Shown here piece after piece: positions 31,504 to 42,522 of a stretch of DNA of 64,000 bases; the first letter of the stretch is position 1, and every line of letters starts with the position of its first letter. Source of the stretch: Paraburkholderia sp. BL9I2N2 (lineage in GTDB: Bacteria > Pseudomonadota > Gammaproteobacteria > Burkholderiales > Burkholderiaceae); contig NZ_SMGP01000001.1 in NCBI RefSeq assembly GCF_004339745.1, forward strand, positions 992,001 to 1,056,000, in the 5' to 3' direction. The position numbers and the translations under genes were made by a program. The notes beneath the pieces were generated by a model, which saw nothing but the letters and a program-made list of their open reading frames with translations, had not been told where the DNA came from and did not search any database.

Positions 31504-32649
31504 ATGAATCTGCTGAAACGTTACGCTGTGCCCGTTGCCTGTGCGATGACCGTGCTCACCATGGCGGCTTGCTCATCCACGAAAGACGAGCGCCGCGTGC
31601 CGACGCCGCTCACCGAGTTCAAACCCGTGCTCGACGTGCAGCAGGCCTGGAAGGCGAGCGTCGGTAAGGCAGGGCGTTACCTGTTCTCGCCGGTTGCGGT
31701 CGGCAATGCGGTGTACGCGGCTGGCGCAAACGGTTCGGTTGCGAAGATCGACGCGCAGACCGGTCAGGACGTTTGGCGCGTCAAGCTGCGCGACGACCTC
31801 TCGGCAGGTGTCGGCAGCGACGGCACGCTCACGGCGGTCGGCGGCCTGAAGGGCGACGTCTACGTGCTCGGCGCGGACGGCAAGCAACTGTGGACCGCCA
31901 AGGCGCCGGGCGAGATCATTTCGCCGCCGCTCGTCGGCAACGGCCTCGTGGTGGTGCGTACGGTCGACGGTCAGATCGTCGCGTTCAACGCGCAAACCGG
32001 CGAGCAGAAGTGGAACTACCGCAATCGCGCGGTGCCGCTCAATCTGCGCGTGTCGTCGGGCATGACGTTCGCGGGCGACGCGGCGGTGCTGGCCGGTTTC
32101 CCGGGCGGCGCGTTCGCGGCGATCAACCTGCAAACGGGCGACAACTACTGGCAAACGCCGGTGTCCTATCCGAAGGGCGTGACGGAAGTGGAGCGTATCA
32201 ACGACGTGACCGGTCCGCCCACGCTGGTCGGCTCGGAAACCTGCGCTGTGACGTTCCAGGGCCAGATTGGCTGTTTCGACGCGAACTCGGGCCGCGCCGT
32301 GTGGGAAAAGGCGTTCTCCAGCACGAGCGGTCTGGCGCAGGATGACAGCGCCGTGGTCGCGGCGGACGACTGGTCGGTGGTATCGGCGTTCGACGTCAGC
32401 AGCGGCGCGCCGCTGTGGAAGAACGACAAGCTGAAGAACCGCGACCTGAGCGTGCCGTTCATTCTGGGTCACGCCGCGGTACTGGGCGACTACCAGGGTT
32501 ACGTGCACTTCCTGTCCCGCGACGACGGTACGCTCGTCGCGCGCGTGAAGACCGACGGCAGCCCGATTACCGCGGCGCCGGTGCTCGCCGGCGAAACGCT
32601 GGTGGTACTGACGCACGACGGCGATCTGTACGGCTACCGCCCGCGCTGA
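31504..32649 (+). CDS. bamB: Outer membrane assembly lipoprotein BamB
   Basis: Eight-bladed beta-propeller lipoprotein of the BAM complex. 381 aa from ATG 31504 (ATG 31489 is also in frame). Signal MNLLKRYAVPVACAMTVLTMAAC with lipobox MAAC. Repeated PQQ-like blades are visible: AKIDAQTGQDVWRVKLRDD, AFNAQTGEQKWNYRN, AINLQTGDNYWQTP, FDANSGRAVWEK, FDVSSGAPLWKN. The C-terminus is DGDLYGYRPR. It follows yfgM. A stem-loop at 32680 may close this transcript. Confidence 0.95.
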   Translation: MNLLKRYAVPVACAMTVLTMAACSSTKDERRVPTPLTEFKPVLDVQQAWKASVGKAGRYLFSPVAVGNAVYAAGANGSVAKIDAQTGQDVWRVKLRDDLSAGVGSDGTLTAVGGLKGDVYVLGADGKQLWTAKAPGEIISPPLVGNGLVVVRTVDGQIVAFNAQTGEQKWNYRNRAVPLNLRVSSGMTFAGDAAVLAGFPGGAFAAINLQTGDNYWQTPVSYPKGVTEVERINDVTGPPTLVGSETCAVTFQGQIGCFDANSGRAVWEKAFSSTSGLAQDDSAVVAADDWSVVSAFDVSSGAPLWKNDKLKNRDLSVPFILGHAAVLGDYQGYVHFLSRDDGTLVARVKTDGSPITAAPVLAGETLVVLTHDGDLYGYRPR

Positions 32650-32679
32650 TCGCGCGAGGCAATCGCCGTCTGGCGTGCA

Positions 32680-32707
32680 GGCCGGCTTTGCCGGCCGCGC
32701 GCGTTTT
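32680..32707 (+). terminator. Possible terminator after bamB
   Basis: A 7-bp stem of G/C (32680-32686 and 32690-32696) with a TTT loop, then GCGCGCG and five T. The gap before the T-run makes it imperfect, but it is the best stop signal in the region. Confidence 0.5.
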
Positions 32708-32979
32708 TGTCGGGTTTTCCGTTTGAGTTGTAGTTGCAGGGCAGAGTGAGCAGAAGAATTCGCCGGACTGGCTGGTCCGGCAAGTCGGATCAGACATGGC
32801 GCACGGGCCCACGTGGCCATCGGTGGTTGCTTGCGGCACCACCTTCGGCGGCATCCTCGCACGTACCGCAAAGAATCGTATTCGAACAGGCGTGCGAGCC
32901 GTCGAGTAGTAAAGACTGAACCTGGCGGCCCCATGGCGCCGCCCATACAGCCAAACCCCCGTCCGCCCGGGTGCGCATA

Positions 32980-33019
32980 TTGACAGCACATCCGGGGCTG
33001 GCCGAATTCGTGATAATTT
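32980..33019 (+). promoter_or_regulatory. Candidate promoter region for der
   Basis: An exact TTGACA (32980-32985) has only GAATTC (33004-33009, 18-base spacer) at the -10 position. Alternatively TGATAATTT (33011-33019) could act as an extended -10. Either way the leader to the der ATG would be about 85-95 bases. Confidence 0.35.
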
Positions 33020-33106
33020 TCGTCAAACGCTGCCGTGTAGCGGCCGCATGGCGTCGCTACGCGGGCGGTCGATTTCGATCCCGCGTTTCACCGTGAACAA
33101 CATCTG

Positions 33107-34444
33107 ATGAAACCCGTTATTGCCCTTGTTGGGCGCCCCAATGTGGGGAAATCCACGCTGTTCAACCGGCTCACGCGCTCGCGTGACGCGCTGGTTGCCG
33201 ACCTGCCCGGTCTCACGCGCGATCGCCACTATGGCGAAGGGCGCACCGGCGAGCGGCCGTATCTGGTCGTCGACACCGGCGGTTTCGAACCGGTCGCGAA
33301 AGACGGCATCCTGCACGAAATGGCGCGTCAAACCCGCCAGGCGGTCGAGGAATCGGACATCGTCGTGTTCATCGTCGACGGCCGCAATGGACTCGCGCCA
33401 CAGGACAAATCGATCGCCGACTATCTGCGCAAGGTCGGCCGGCCGATTTTCCTCGTCGTCAACAAGGCGGAGGGCATGAAGTACACCACCGTCGCCGCCG
33501 ACTTCTACGAACTCGGCTTGGGCGACCCGCGCGCGATTTCCGCGGCGCACGGCGACGGTGTCACCGAAATGATCAACGAGGCGCTCGAAGTCGCCTACGC
33601 CGGTCAGCCTGAAGAAAACGACGACGAGAAAGCGGCGCGCGGCGTGAAGATCGCGATCGTCGGCCGTCCGAATGTGGGCAAGTCGACTTTGATCAACGCG
33701 CTGGTGGGCGAAGAGCGCGTGATCGCGTTCGACATGCCGGGCACCACGCGCGATTCGATCTACGTCGATTTCGAACGCGGTGGCAAGCCGTACACGCTGA
33801 TCGACACGGCCGGTCTGCGCCGCCGCGGCAAAGTGTTCGAAGCGATCGAGAAATTCTCGGTGGTGAAGACGCTGCAGTCGATCTCCGACGCCAACGTCGT
33901 GATCCTGCTGCTCGACGCACGCCAGGACATTTCGGAGCAGGACGCGCACATTGCCGGCTTCGTGGTGGAACAGGGCCGCGCGCTGGTGGTGGGCGTGAAC
34001 AAGTGGGACGGTCTCGATCCGCATGTGCGCGAGCGCACCAAGGCGGACCTCGAGCGCAAACTAGAATTTCTCGATTTCGCCAAATTCCATTTCATTTCCG
34101 CCGCGGAAAAAACAGGGATCGGCCCGTTGATGCGCTCCGTCGACGACGCCTACGCAGCCGCCATGGCCAAGCTGCCGACGCCGAAGCTCACGCGCGCATT
34201 GATCGATGCCGTGGAATTCCAGCAGCCGCGCCGCCGTGGTCCGGTGCGCCCGAAACTGCGTTACGCGCACCAGGGCGGTCAGAACCCGCCGATCATCGTG
34301 ATTCACGGCAACGCGCTCGACGCGATCACCGAAACATACAAACGCTACCTGGAAAACCGCTTCCGGGAAACTTTCAAGCTGACTGGGACTCCATTGCGCA
34401 TAGAGTTCAGATCGTCGACGAACCCTTACGCGGACAAAGGCTAG
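33107..34444 (+). CDS. der: Ribosome biogenesis GTPase Der (EngA)
   Basis: Essential double GTPase needed for 50S subunit maturation. 445 aa. The first G domain starts at once with GRPNVGKS at residues 9-16, the second has GRPNVGKS at about 186-193; [20 protein letters not shown] and NKWDG follow as expected. The C-terminal KH-like domain is present ([21 protein letters not shown]). The gene sits in the bamB-der-hfq-hflX order common in proteobacteria. Confidence 0.97.
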   Translation: MKPVIALVGRPNVGKSTLFNRLTRSRDALVADLPGLTRDRHYGEGRTGERPYLVVDTGGFEPVAKDGILHEMARQTRQAVEESDIVVFIVDGRNGLAPQDKSIADYLRKVGRPIFLVVNKAEGMKYTTVAADFYELGLGDPRAISAAHGDGVTEMINEALEVAYAGQPEENDDEKAARGVKIAIVGRPNVGKSTLINALVGEERVIAFDMPGTTRDSIYVDFERGGKPYTLIDTAGLRRRGKVFEAIEKFSVVKTLQSISDANVVILLLDARQDISEQDAHIAGFVVEQGRALVVGVNKWDGLDPHVRERTKADLERKLEFLDFAKFHFISAAEKTGIGPLMRSVDDAYAAAMAKLPTPKLTRALIDAVEFQQPRRRGPVRPKLRYAHQGGQNPPIIVIHGNALDAITETYKRYLENRFRETFKLTGTPLRIEFRSSTNPYADKG

Positions 34445-34518
34445 TTCCAGGCTGAAACCCGCGTGTGTGCTGGCTTTGGCCGCCTGGCCAGGTCTCTCGC
34501 GCAAAAATGAAAATCGGC

Positions 34519-34524
34519 TATAGT
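34519..34524 (+). promoter_or_regulatory. Candidate -10 box for hfq
   Basis: TATAGT lies 74 bases upstream of the hfq start, within the 153-base gap after der. No good -35 is seen. A 6-bp inverted pair (TTGACG at 34532-34537, CGTCAA at 34558-34563) lies in the presumed leader. Confidence 0.35.
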
Positions 34525-34597
34525 GTAGCGGTTGACGGTGGATCTCTTTTTCTTCCTCGTCAATTAAGTCAACCTGCAAAAAAATACGGAGTTTGCT

Positions 34598-34834
34598 ATG
34601 AGCAACAAAGGGCAATTGTTACAAGACCCGTTTTTGAACGCACTGCGTAAAGAGCATGTGCCGGTGTCGATCTACCTGGTCAACGGCATCAAGCTTCAAG
34701 GGAACATTGAATCGTTCGACCAGTACGTCGTGTTGCTCCGGAATACGGTCACCCAGATGGTCTACAAGCACGCAATCTCGACAGTCGTGCCAGCCCGTCC
34801 GGTGAATTTCCACCCGGATTCTGAACAGTCCTAA
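34598..34834 (+). CDS. hfq: RNA chaperone Hfq
   Basis: Hexameric Sm-like RNA chaperone that pairs small RNAs with messenger RNAs. 78 aa, short because the disordered C-terminal tail of the E. coli protein (102 aa) is nearly absent, as usual in this group. Seen: the proximal-face residues Gln9, Phe40 and the Tyr56-Lys57-His58 triad of the Sm2 motif, the Sm1 region, and the RKEH rim patch at 17-20 (Arg17). It precedes hflX by 30 bases, the classical hfq-hflX-hflK-hflC arrangement. Confidence 0.98.
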   Translation: MSNKGQLLQDPFLNALRKEHVPVSIYLVNGIKLQGNIESFDQYVVLLRNTVTQMVYKHAISTVVPARPVNFHPDSEQS

Positions 34835-34864
34835 CCCCCGTCGCGGCCGGCGTAACGTCGCCCG

Positions 34865-36079
34865 TTGGCGATTACTCCCGGCCGCCTCATTTTGATACCC
34901 TCCAATTTGATCAATGCAGCGCTTGTCGGCATCGACTTCGGTAAGATCGATTTCGAAGCCAGCCTAGAAGAACTCAGCCTGCTCGCGCAAAGCGCGGGCG
35001 CGAATCCCTTAGTCACCCTCACCGGGCGCCGGTCCAGTCCCGATGCCAAGATGTTCGTCGGCAGCGGCAAGGCCGAAGAACTGCGTCTTGCGTGTGAGGC
35101 GAACGACATCGAACTCGTCATTTTCAATCACGCTCTGGCGCCTGCGCAGCAGCGCAATCTGGAGCAGGCGCTTAATCGGCGCGTGATCGATCGCACGAGT
35201 CTGATTCTCGACATCTTTGCGCAACGCGCCCGCAGCCATGAAGGCAAGCTGCAGGTGGAACTCGCGCAGTTGCAGTATCTGTCGACGCGGCTGATCCGCG
35301 CATGGACCCACCTGGAACGGCAAAAAGGCGGTATCGGTTTGCGCGGCCCTGGCGAAACGCAGCTCGAAACCGACCGCCGTTTGATCGGCGAGCGCATCAA
35401 GGCGCTCAAGACGCGGCTCGAGAAATTGCGCCGTCAGCACGGCACGCAGCGCCGCGCGCGCAGCCGCAATCAGACCATGTCCGTGTCGCTCGTCGGCTAT
35501 ACGAACGCGGGCAAATCCACGCTCTTCAACGCGCTCACCAAGGCCCAGGCGTACGCCGCCGACCAGTTGTTCGCGACGCTGGACACCACCTCGCGGCGCG
35601 TCTATCTCGGCGACGAAGCGGGGCAGGTGGTGGTGTCGGATACGGTCGGTTTCATCCGCGAACTGCCTCACCAACTGGTGGCGGCGTTTCGCGCCACGCT
35701 CGAGGAAACCATTCACGCCGACCTGCTGCTGCACGTGGTCGATGCATCGAGCGCGGTGCGGCTCGACCAGATCGATCAGGTGAACGAGGTGTTGCACGCA
35801 ATCGGTGCAGACACGATCCGGCAGGTGCTGGTATTCAACAAGATCGACGCGGTGCCGGAGTTGGCGGCCCGTGGGGACGCGGTTGAGAGGGACGAGTATG
35901 GTAATATTTCGCGCGTCTTTTTGAGCGCGCGCACGGGGCAAGGGCTGGACACACTGCGCGCTGCCATCGCTGAAATCGCAACTGCCGAACCTCTTTCCGA
36001 AACGCTGGTCGATCTCTCGGAAGAAGACCGGGCGGCAGCACCACGCGACGACCATAAGGTCTCAGAATTCGGGCACTGA
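34865..36079 (+). CDS. hflX: Ribosome-associated GTPase HflX
   Basis: GTPase that splits stalled ribosomes, notably after heat stress. 404 aa if the TTG at 34865 is used. The homologous region starts around NLINAALVGIDFG, so a later TTG (34892 or 34910) is possible; there is no ATG. The N-terminal HflX domain (GSGKAEELRLACEAND, QRNLEQALNRRVIDRT) is followed by a coiled coil (LKTRLEKLRRQHGTQRRAR), then the G domain with GYTNAGKS at about 211-218, DTVGF and NKID. The C-terminus is slightly shorter than in E. coli. Confidence 0.95.
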   Translation: MAITPGRLILIPSNLINAALVGIDFGKIDFEASLEELSLLAQSAGANPLVTLTGRRSSPDAKMFVGSGKAEELRLACEANDIELVIFNHALAPAQQRNLEQALNRRVIDRTSLILDIFAQRARSHEGKLQVELAQLQYLSTRLIRAWTHLERQKGGIGLRGPGETQLETDRRLIGERIKALKTRLEKLRRQHGTQRRARSRNQTMSVSLVGYTNAGKSTLFNALTKAQAYAADQLFATLDTTSRRVYLGDEAGQVVVSDTVGFIRELPHQLVAAFRATLEETIHADLLLHVVDASSAVRLDQIDQVNEVLHAIGADTIRQVLVFNKIDAVPELAARGDAVERDEYGNISRVFLSARTGQGLDTLRAAIAEIATAEPLSETLVDLSEEDRAAAPRDDHKVSEFGH

Positions 36080-36128
36080 CCCGTTCCAATTGCACTGACC
36101 CGCTGTCTACTCTGGTGAACGAACACAG

Positions 36129-37535
36129 GTGAACGATTACAACGAGCGGAGTATCTGGCTGCGCATGCGCGCCATGCTGTCACTGAACGATCCGCGCTGG
36201 GGCCGGGGAGAAGGCAATGGCGACCGGCAACGTCCAAACGAGCCCAAGCGTCCGCCGACCAAAGACGGTGAAGGTCCGCCCGATCTCGACGAGATGTGGC
36301 GCGATTTCAACCGCCGGTTGAGCCGCGTGTTCGGCCGCAAGGGCGGCGGTGCTGGCGGTGGCCGTCCGGACAACGGTCGCGGCGCGCGCATTGGCGTGGG
36401 CATCGTGATCGGCGTGCTGCTGGCCATTTATCTCGGCAGCGGTGTGTTCGTCGTGCAGGACGGTCAGGCCGGCGTCGTGATGCAGTTCGGCAAGTATCGC
36501 TACACGGCGGGGCAGGGCGTGCATTGGCGTCTGCCGTATCCGTTCGAAGCGCATGAGCTCGTCAATATCGGCCAGATTCGCCAGGTCGAGATCGGCCGCA
36601 ATAACGTGGTGCGTCTCGCGAATGTGAAAGACGCGTCGATGCTTACGCACGACGCGGATATCGTCGACGTGCGCTTCGCCGTGCAATACCAGGTGCGCAA
36701 GCCGACCGACTATCTGTTTCGCAGCGTCGATCCGGATCAGGGCGTGATGCAGGCTGGCCAGGCGGCGGTGCGCAGCATCGTCGGCGCGCGCAGCACCAAC
36801 GACATCCTCTATCAGGATCGCGAAACAATTCGCCAGCAGCTGATGGCGGCGATCCAGCAATCCCTGGATGAATACCAGTCCGGACTCGCCGTTACGGGTG
36901 TGACGATCCAGGGCGTGCAGGTGCCCGACCGGGTGCAAGCCGCCTTCGACGACGCCGCCAAAGTCCGTCAGGAAAACGAGCGCGCCAAGCGCGACGCCGA
37001 AGCCTACGCCGCGGATCTTCTGCCGCGCGCGCAGGCCGACGTGGCGCGCCAGATCGACGAAGCGAAAACCTACAGCGACAAGACAGTGGCCCAGGCACAA
37101 GGCGACGCCGAGCGCTTCAAGCAGGTCTACGCGCAGTACTCGAAAGCGCCGGCTGTGATTCGCGAGCGCTTGTACCTGGAAACCATGCAGCAGATCTATT
37201 CGAATACGACCAAGGTGTATGTGGACAGCAAGAGCAGCAACAACGTGCTGTATCTGCCGCTCGACAAACTGGTCGAGCAGACCCGCCAGCGGGTCGCTGA
37301 CGCTGCTGCCGCATCGGGCGCCACTGCCGGCGCCGCGGCCACGGCCGCTGCCGCGCCGCAAGCGGCGAGCAGTGCCGCATCGCCGTTGGCTACACCGTCT
37401 GCCTCTGCAACCGGCTCCGCGGCCTCGGCACCTGCCGCGGCTGCCGCACCGGCCAGCCAGGCCGCAGCCAGCAGCGACGCGCTGCGTTCACGCGACTCCT
37501 TCCGCAGCCGTATGCGCGAAGACGACGTTCAATAA
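36129..37535 (+). CDS. hflK: FtsH protease modulator HflK
   Basis: SPFH/prohibitin-domain membrane protein that forms the HflKC cage around FtsH. 468 aa from a GTG at 36129 (MNDYNERSIWLRMRAMLSLNDP); an ATG at 36165 is a possible alternative. Domains: a Gly/Arg/Pro-rich cytoplasmic start, one membrane helix at about 91-108 (IGVGIVIGVLLAIYLGSGVF), the SPFH domain, a long coiled coil (RQENERAKRDAEAYAADL), then an Ala/Ser/Pro-rich tail from about 395. The tail is low-complexity. hflC follows after 12 bases. Confidence 0.95.
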   Translation: MNDYNERSIWLRMRAMLSLNDPRWGRGEGNGDRQRPNEPKRPPTKDGEGPPDLDEMWRDFNRRLSRVFGRKGGGAGGGRPDNGRGARIGVGIVIGVLLAIYLGSGVFVVQDGQAGVVMQFGKYRYTAGQGVHWRLPYPFEAHELVNIGQIRQVEIGRNNVVRLANVKDASMLTHDADIVDVRFAVQYQVRKPTDYLFRSVDPDQGVMQAGQAAVRSIVGARSTNDILYQDRETIRQQLMAAIQQSLDEYQSGLAVTGVTIQGVQVPDRVQAAFDDAAKVRQENERAKRDAEAYAADLLPRAQADVARQIDEAKTYSDKTVAQAQGDAERFKQVYAQYSKAPAVIRERLYLETMQQIYSNTTKVYVDSKSSNNVLYLPLDKLVEQTRQRVADAAAASGATAGAAATAAAAPQAASSAASPLATPSASATGSAASAPAAAAAPASQAAASSDALRSRDSFRSRMREDDVQ

Positions 37536-37547
37536 GGAGCGCACATC

Positions 37548-38450
37548 ATGAACAAGATCATTGCGCTCGTCGTGGCTGTCGTCATCGTGCTGTTCGCTGC
37601 TTCGTCGATGGTGTTCGTCGTCGATCAGCGTCACATGGCGGTGCTGTCCTCGCATGGCGACGAGGCGCCGAGCCTGCTCGGCCCCGGCCTGCATGTGAAA
37701 TTGCCACCGCCGTTGCAAACCGTCACGCTGGTCGATAACCGCATCCAGTCGCTCGACGCACCGGACGAAGACCGTTACGTGACGTCCGACAAGATCGATC
37801 TGCTGGCCAACCCGGTCCTCAAATACCGCGTGACCGATCCGCTCAAGCTGCTCGCCGAAACCCGCGGCGATGCGCAGAGCCTGCCGGACCGGCTCGCGTT
37901 GCTGTCGCGTAGCGCGCTCGGCGATGCATTCGCGAAAGTCACGCTATCCGACGCGCTCGCGAGGCAGCAGGCCGTCGCCGACGAAGCGCGCGCCGCAATG
38001 GACAAGGCCGCGGCATCGCTCGGCGTGTCGGTGGTCGATGTGCAGTTGACGCGCGTCGATTTCCCCGCGTCGATGGCCGACTCGGTCTACAAGCGCATGA
38101 TCGCCGCGCGCCAGCAGGTCGCAGCCGACGAACGCGCGAAGGGCACCGCCGAAGCCGACAAGATCAAGGAAGATGCGGTCGGCCAGCAACAGGCGATTCT
38201 CGCGGACGGTTATCGCCAGGCGCAGACCATCAAGGGCGAGGGCGATGCGAAGGCAGCGCAAATCGCCGCCGACGCTTACGGCAGCGACCCGCAGTTCTAC
38301 CAGTTCTATCAAAGCATGCAGGCATACAAGAACACCTTCAAGCCGGGCGACGTGATCGTGGTCGACCCGAGCAACGAGTTCTTCCGCTTCATGCGTAGCC
38401 CGACCGGCGGCGCCGCCCCGGACGCTCCCGCGGTCCCGCGCAAACCCTGA
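37548..38450 (+). CDS. hflC: FtsH protease modulator HflC
   Basis: Partner of HflK in the periplasm-facing SPFH complex that restrains FtsH. 300 aa. N-terminal membrane anchor MNKIIALVVAVVIVLFAASSMVFVV, then the SPFH domain (VDQRHMAVLSSHGDEAPSLLGPGLHVKLP), a helical region (ADERAKGTAEADKIKEDA) and the usual end FRFMRSPTG. AAGGAG lies 9 bases before the ATG. A small DUF2065 gene follows, as commonly seen in proteobacteria. Confidence 0.96.
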   Translation: MNKIIALVVAVVIVLFAASSMVFVVDQRHMAVLSSHGDEAPSLLGPGLHVKLPPPLQTVTLVDNRIQSLDAPDEDRYVTSDKIDLLANPVLKYRVTDPLKLLAETRGDAQSLPDRLALLSRSALGDAFAKVTLSDALARQQAVADEARAAMDKAAASLGVSVVDVQLTRVDFPASMADSVYKRMIAARQQVAADERAKGTAEADKIKEDAVGQQQAILADGYRQAQTIKGEGDAKAAQIAADAYGSDPQFYQFYQSMQAYKNTFKPGDVIVVDPSNEFFRFMRSPTGGAAPDAPAVPRKP

Positions 38451-38494
38451 TAACCGGAACGCCGCGGCACCCGCATCGCGGCCCTTTAATTCGC

Positions 38495-38686
38495 ATGGAT
38501 ATAGCCGGCTCGTTACTGCTCGCGATCGCGTTGATGCTGATTATCGAGGGAATGTTTCCCTTCGTTTTTCCGAGCGCCTGGCGCGACACGTTCCGTAAAA
38601 TAGCGGAACGGCCGCCGCATCAGATTCGCGTGGGCGGCTTGATCGTGATGGTGCTCGGGCTGATCCTGCTGTTTATCGTGACTTGA
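38495..38686 (+). CDS. DUF2065 family small inner membrane protein
   Basis: 63-aa protein with two hydrophobic helices (about 5-24 and 45-62) joined by a basic loop (WRDTFRKIAERPPHQIRVGG). It matches DUF2065 (YjeT-type), which is encoded after hflC and before the purA region in many proteobacteria. Its function is unknown; position suggests a link to the HflKC-FtsH complex, which is inference. It begins 44 bases after hflC. Confidence 0.88.
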   Translation: MDIAGSLLLAIALMLIIEGMFPFVFPSAWRDTFRKIAERPPHQIRVGGLIVMVLGLILLFIVT

Positions 38687-38943
38687 TCGGGCCTGTTTTG
38701 CCGATGGCTTCGCGGCCTGGCGGCGGCGCGGGTCATGGCCCCGCGGCCGCAAGCAACCAGCCGCCTTCGTCTGCCGCGGCCTGAACGCCGCGTAGTGCAT
38801 CGCTCTGCGGCCAAAAGCCGGATGCGGTCGTTGCAGGCAATCCGGACACCCGCGATGGCCGCCAAAATCGAGCCGCCGCCCGCCATTCACACTCACTTAC
38901 CGGCGCACCCAGCCGCCGTGTTCAACGTCGTAGGACTGTATCG

Positions 38944-40095
38944 ATGTCGACCTGGTTACTTCCCGAGAATATCGCCGACGTGCTGCCGTCGGAAGCCCGC
39001 AAGATCGAAGAGTTGCGGCGCCATTTGCTGGACCGTTTCCGCTCGTACGGCTACGAGATGGTCATGCCGCCGCTGCTCGAGTACATCGAGTCGCTGCTGA
39101 CGGGCGGTGGACACGATCTGAATCTGCGGACCTTCAAACTGGTCGATCAATTGTCCGGGCGCACGCTCGGTCTGCGCGCGGACATCACGCCTCAGGTCGC
39201 GCGTATCGACGCGCATCTGCTGAATCGCCAAGGGGTGACGCGTCTTTGCTATGCGGGCAACGTCGCGCATACGCGTCCGCGCGGCCTGCACGCCACGCGC
39301 GAGCAGATCCAGATCGGCGCGGAAATCTACGGACACGCGGGCCTCGAAGCGGACCTGGAAATCCAGCAACTGATGCTCGACGCGCTGCGTCTGGCCGGCC
39401 TCGCGAAAGTGCGCCTCGATCTGTGCCACGCGGGCGTGCTCGCCGCCTTGATCGAAGCCGAGCCGGCCGCGGCTGAGCTCGGGCAGTCGCTCTATGACGC
39501 GCTGGCGGGCAAGGACGTGCCGCGCCTCGTCGAACTGACGGCCAACCTCACGCCGGTGATCCGCGACGCCTTGCGCGCACTGCCCACGCTGTACGGCGAC
39601 GCCTCGGTGCTCGAGGAAGCGCGTGCGCGCTTGCCGAACGCGCCGGCCATCGCCCGCGCGCTCGACGACCTCGCGTTCCTCGCGAGCCAGGTGGACGGCG
39701 CCGAAGTGATGATCGATCTCGCGGATCTGCGCGGCTATGCTTATCACAGCGGCGTGATGTTCTCGGCGTATGTGGACGGCGTGCCGAACGCGGTGGCGCG
39801 CGGCGGCCGGTACGACCACGTGGGCCAAGCGTACGGCCGTGCGCGGGCGGCCACCGGCTTTTCGCTCGATCTGCGCGAAGTGGCGCGGATTTCGCCGGTC
39901 GAAGCACGCAGCAGCGCGATTCTCGCGCCGTGGCAGCACGACGAAGCACTGCGCGTGAGCGTCGCCGCGTTGCGCGATGCCGGCGAAGTGGTGATTCAGG
40001 CGCTGCCTGGCCACGAACACGATCTGGACGAATTCGCGTTCGACCGCGTGTTGGTCGAGCGCAACGGAAATTGGGTCGTCGAACCGCGCGACTGA
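38944..40095 (+). CDS. hisZ: ATP phosphoribosyltransferase regulatory subunit HisZ
   Basis: Histidyl-tRNA synthetase-like protein that pairs with short-form HisG to make the first enzyme of histidine synthesis. 383 aa. Class II core features are seen ([64 protein letters not shown]), while the C-terminal anticodon-binding domain of true HisS is missing, which separates it from the hisS gene at 29369. AGGA lies 8 bases before the ATG. It is unlinked to other his genes here; HisG must be elsewhere. Confidence 0.95.
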   Translation: MSTWLLPENIADVLPSEARKIEELRRHLLDRFRSYGYEMVMPPLLEYIESLLTGGGHDLNLRTFKLVDQLSGRTLGLRADITPQVARIDAHLLNRQGVTRLCYAGNVAHTRPRGLHATREQIQIGAEIYGHAGLEADLEIQQLMLDALRLAGLAKVRLDLCHAGVLAALIEAEPAAAELGQSLYDALAGKDVPRLVELTANLTPVIRDALRALPTLYGDASVLEEARARLPNAPAIARALDDLAFLASQVDGAEVMIDLADLRGYAYHSGVMFSAYVDGVPNAVARGGRYDHVGQAYGRARAATGFSLDLREVARISPVEARSSAILAPWQHDEALRVSVAALRDAGEVVIQALPGHEHDLDEFAFDRVLVERNGNWVVEPRD

Positions 40096-40169
40096 GCGCG
40101 TTCCGCGGACCCGTCCGAGGGCGATCGCCAGGGCATGTCAGACGGCGTCGAACGTGCCGTTAAAACGCT

Positions 40170-40188
40170 GCGCGGCCACCGGCCGCGC
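40170..40188 (+). terminator. Hairpin after hisZ
   Basis: An 8-bp all-G/C stem (40170-40177 and 40181-40188) with a 3-base loop, followed by TACTTTCG. This is a weak intrinsic terminator at best. Confidence 0.45.
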
Positions 40189-40241
40189 TACTTTCGCAAT
40201 ACCCAACATAACGTGCATACCGTTGAGCGGAAACGGAAAAA

Positions 40242-41645
<1,404 letters not shown>

Positions 41646-41648
41646 GCC

Positions 41649-42239
41649 ATGGTGCAAGGTGTACCCATGATTGCGATGAAAGATCCGCGCAACGATGACA
41701 AGAACCTGTGGGTCGGCTGGGACGAGTATCACCGGCTGATCGAATTGCTGGCGTTGCAGGTGCACGAGTCCGGCTGGAAGTTCGACAAGATCCTGTGCCT
41801 CGCGCGCGGCGGTCTGCGCGGCGGCGATCAGCTCTCGCGCATTTACGATCTGCCGTTGGCGATTCTCGCCACGAGTTCGTATCGTGAAGCAGCCGGCACG
41901 GAGCAGGGCGAGCTCGACATCGCGCAATACATCACCATGACGCGTGGCGAGTTGCACGGCAACGTGTTGCTGGTCGACGACCTGGTCGATTCCGGCGTGA
42001 CGCTCGCGCGTGTTCAGCAGCATCTGAAAGAGCGTTATCCGGCGATCACCGCGGTGCGTTCGGCGGTGCTCTGGTACAAGGGCTGCTCGAAGGTGAAGCC
42101 CGATTACCACGTGCAGTATCTGCCCACCAATCCGTGGATCCATCAACCGTTCGAGGAATGGGACACGGTGCGTCCGCATAACCTCGGTGCGTGGATCAAG
42201 CGTGGCATGCAGCAAGCGCAGGAGTCGTCGGGGGAGTGA
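41649..42239 (+). CDS. Phosphoribosyltransferase family protein
   Basis: Type I PRTase fold with the PRPP motif VLLVDDLVDSGVTLA at about residues 99-113. 196 aa from ATG 41649; ATG 41667 is an alternative with AAGG about 8 bases upstream. It lies 3 bases after purA, so it is almost certainly co-transcribed, which fits a purine salvage enzyme (hypoxanthine/guanine or xanthine type). The specificity loop LARGGLRGGDQLSRIYDLPL resembles xanthine/hypoxanthine PRTases, but the substrate cannot be fixed from sequence. Confidence 0.88.
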   Translation: MVQGVPMIAMKDPRNDDKNLWVGWDEYHRLIELLALQVHESGWKFDKILCLARGGLRGGDQLSRIYDLPLAILATSSYREAAGTEQGELDIAQYITMTRGELHGNVLLVDDLVDSGVTLARVQQHLKERYPAITAVRSAVLWYKGCSKVKPDYHVQYLPTNPWIHQPFEEWDTVRPHNLGAWIKRGMQQAQESSGE

Positions 42240-42288
42240 TGCGCAAGACGGCGCGGAACGTGTTGCGTCGTACCCCGCGTAGTCTCGC

Positions 42289-42320
42289 AAAACGGAGCCC
42301 ATCGGGCTCCGTTTTTTTTT
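42289..42320 (+). terminator. Intrinsic terminator after the purA-PRTase operon
   Basis: A 12-bp perfect stem counting A-T pairs (42289-42300 and 42304-42315; core ACGGAGCCC) with a 3-base loop and nine T from 42312. This is the strongest terminator in the window. Confidence 0.92.
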
Positions 42321-42408
42321 ATGTGTGGGCCGCGCGCGCCCGCATCGCAAACCGCGCATCGACGATGCCGGCAATGCGGCTCGTGCAGCAGACGCGCTCA
42401 TATCGCAG

Positions 42409-42417
42409 TGCTACACT
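42409..42417 (+). promoter_or_regulatory. Candidate extended -10 upstream of kup
   Basis: TGCTACACT (extended -10 type) lies about 105 bases before the kup ATG, after the preceding terminator. The -35 position is weak. Confidence 0.3.
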
Positions 42418-42522
42418 GCGCGGACGATCACGTGGTGTATCCACAACAAGCCGGGCGGCGCCATGCTGGCAGTTTAGAATGGCGGTCGTTTTTCCGCTCA
42501 GGGAACGGATTTCCTCGCGTTT

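Larger units (their letters stand above)
32650..33106. other. Long intergenic region between bamB and der
   Basis: 457 bases with no supported gene. It holds the bamB stem-loop (32680-32696), a second small inverted repeat at about 32763-32782, and an exact TTGACA at 32980-32985. A 78-codon minus-strand ORF at 32790-33026 has no recognisable character and is not called. Confidence 0.5.

Noticed and set aside
32790..33026. Minus-strand 78-codon ORF in the bamB-der gap
   Set aside because: No ribosome site, no recognisable domain, and open frames of this size are common by chance at this GC content.
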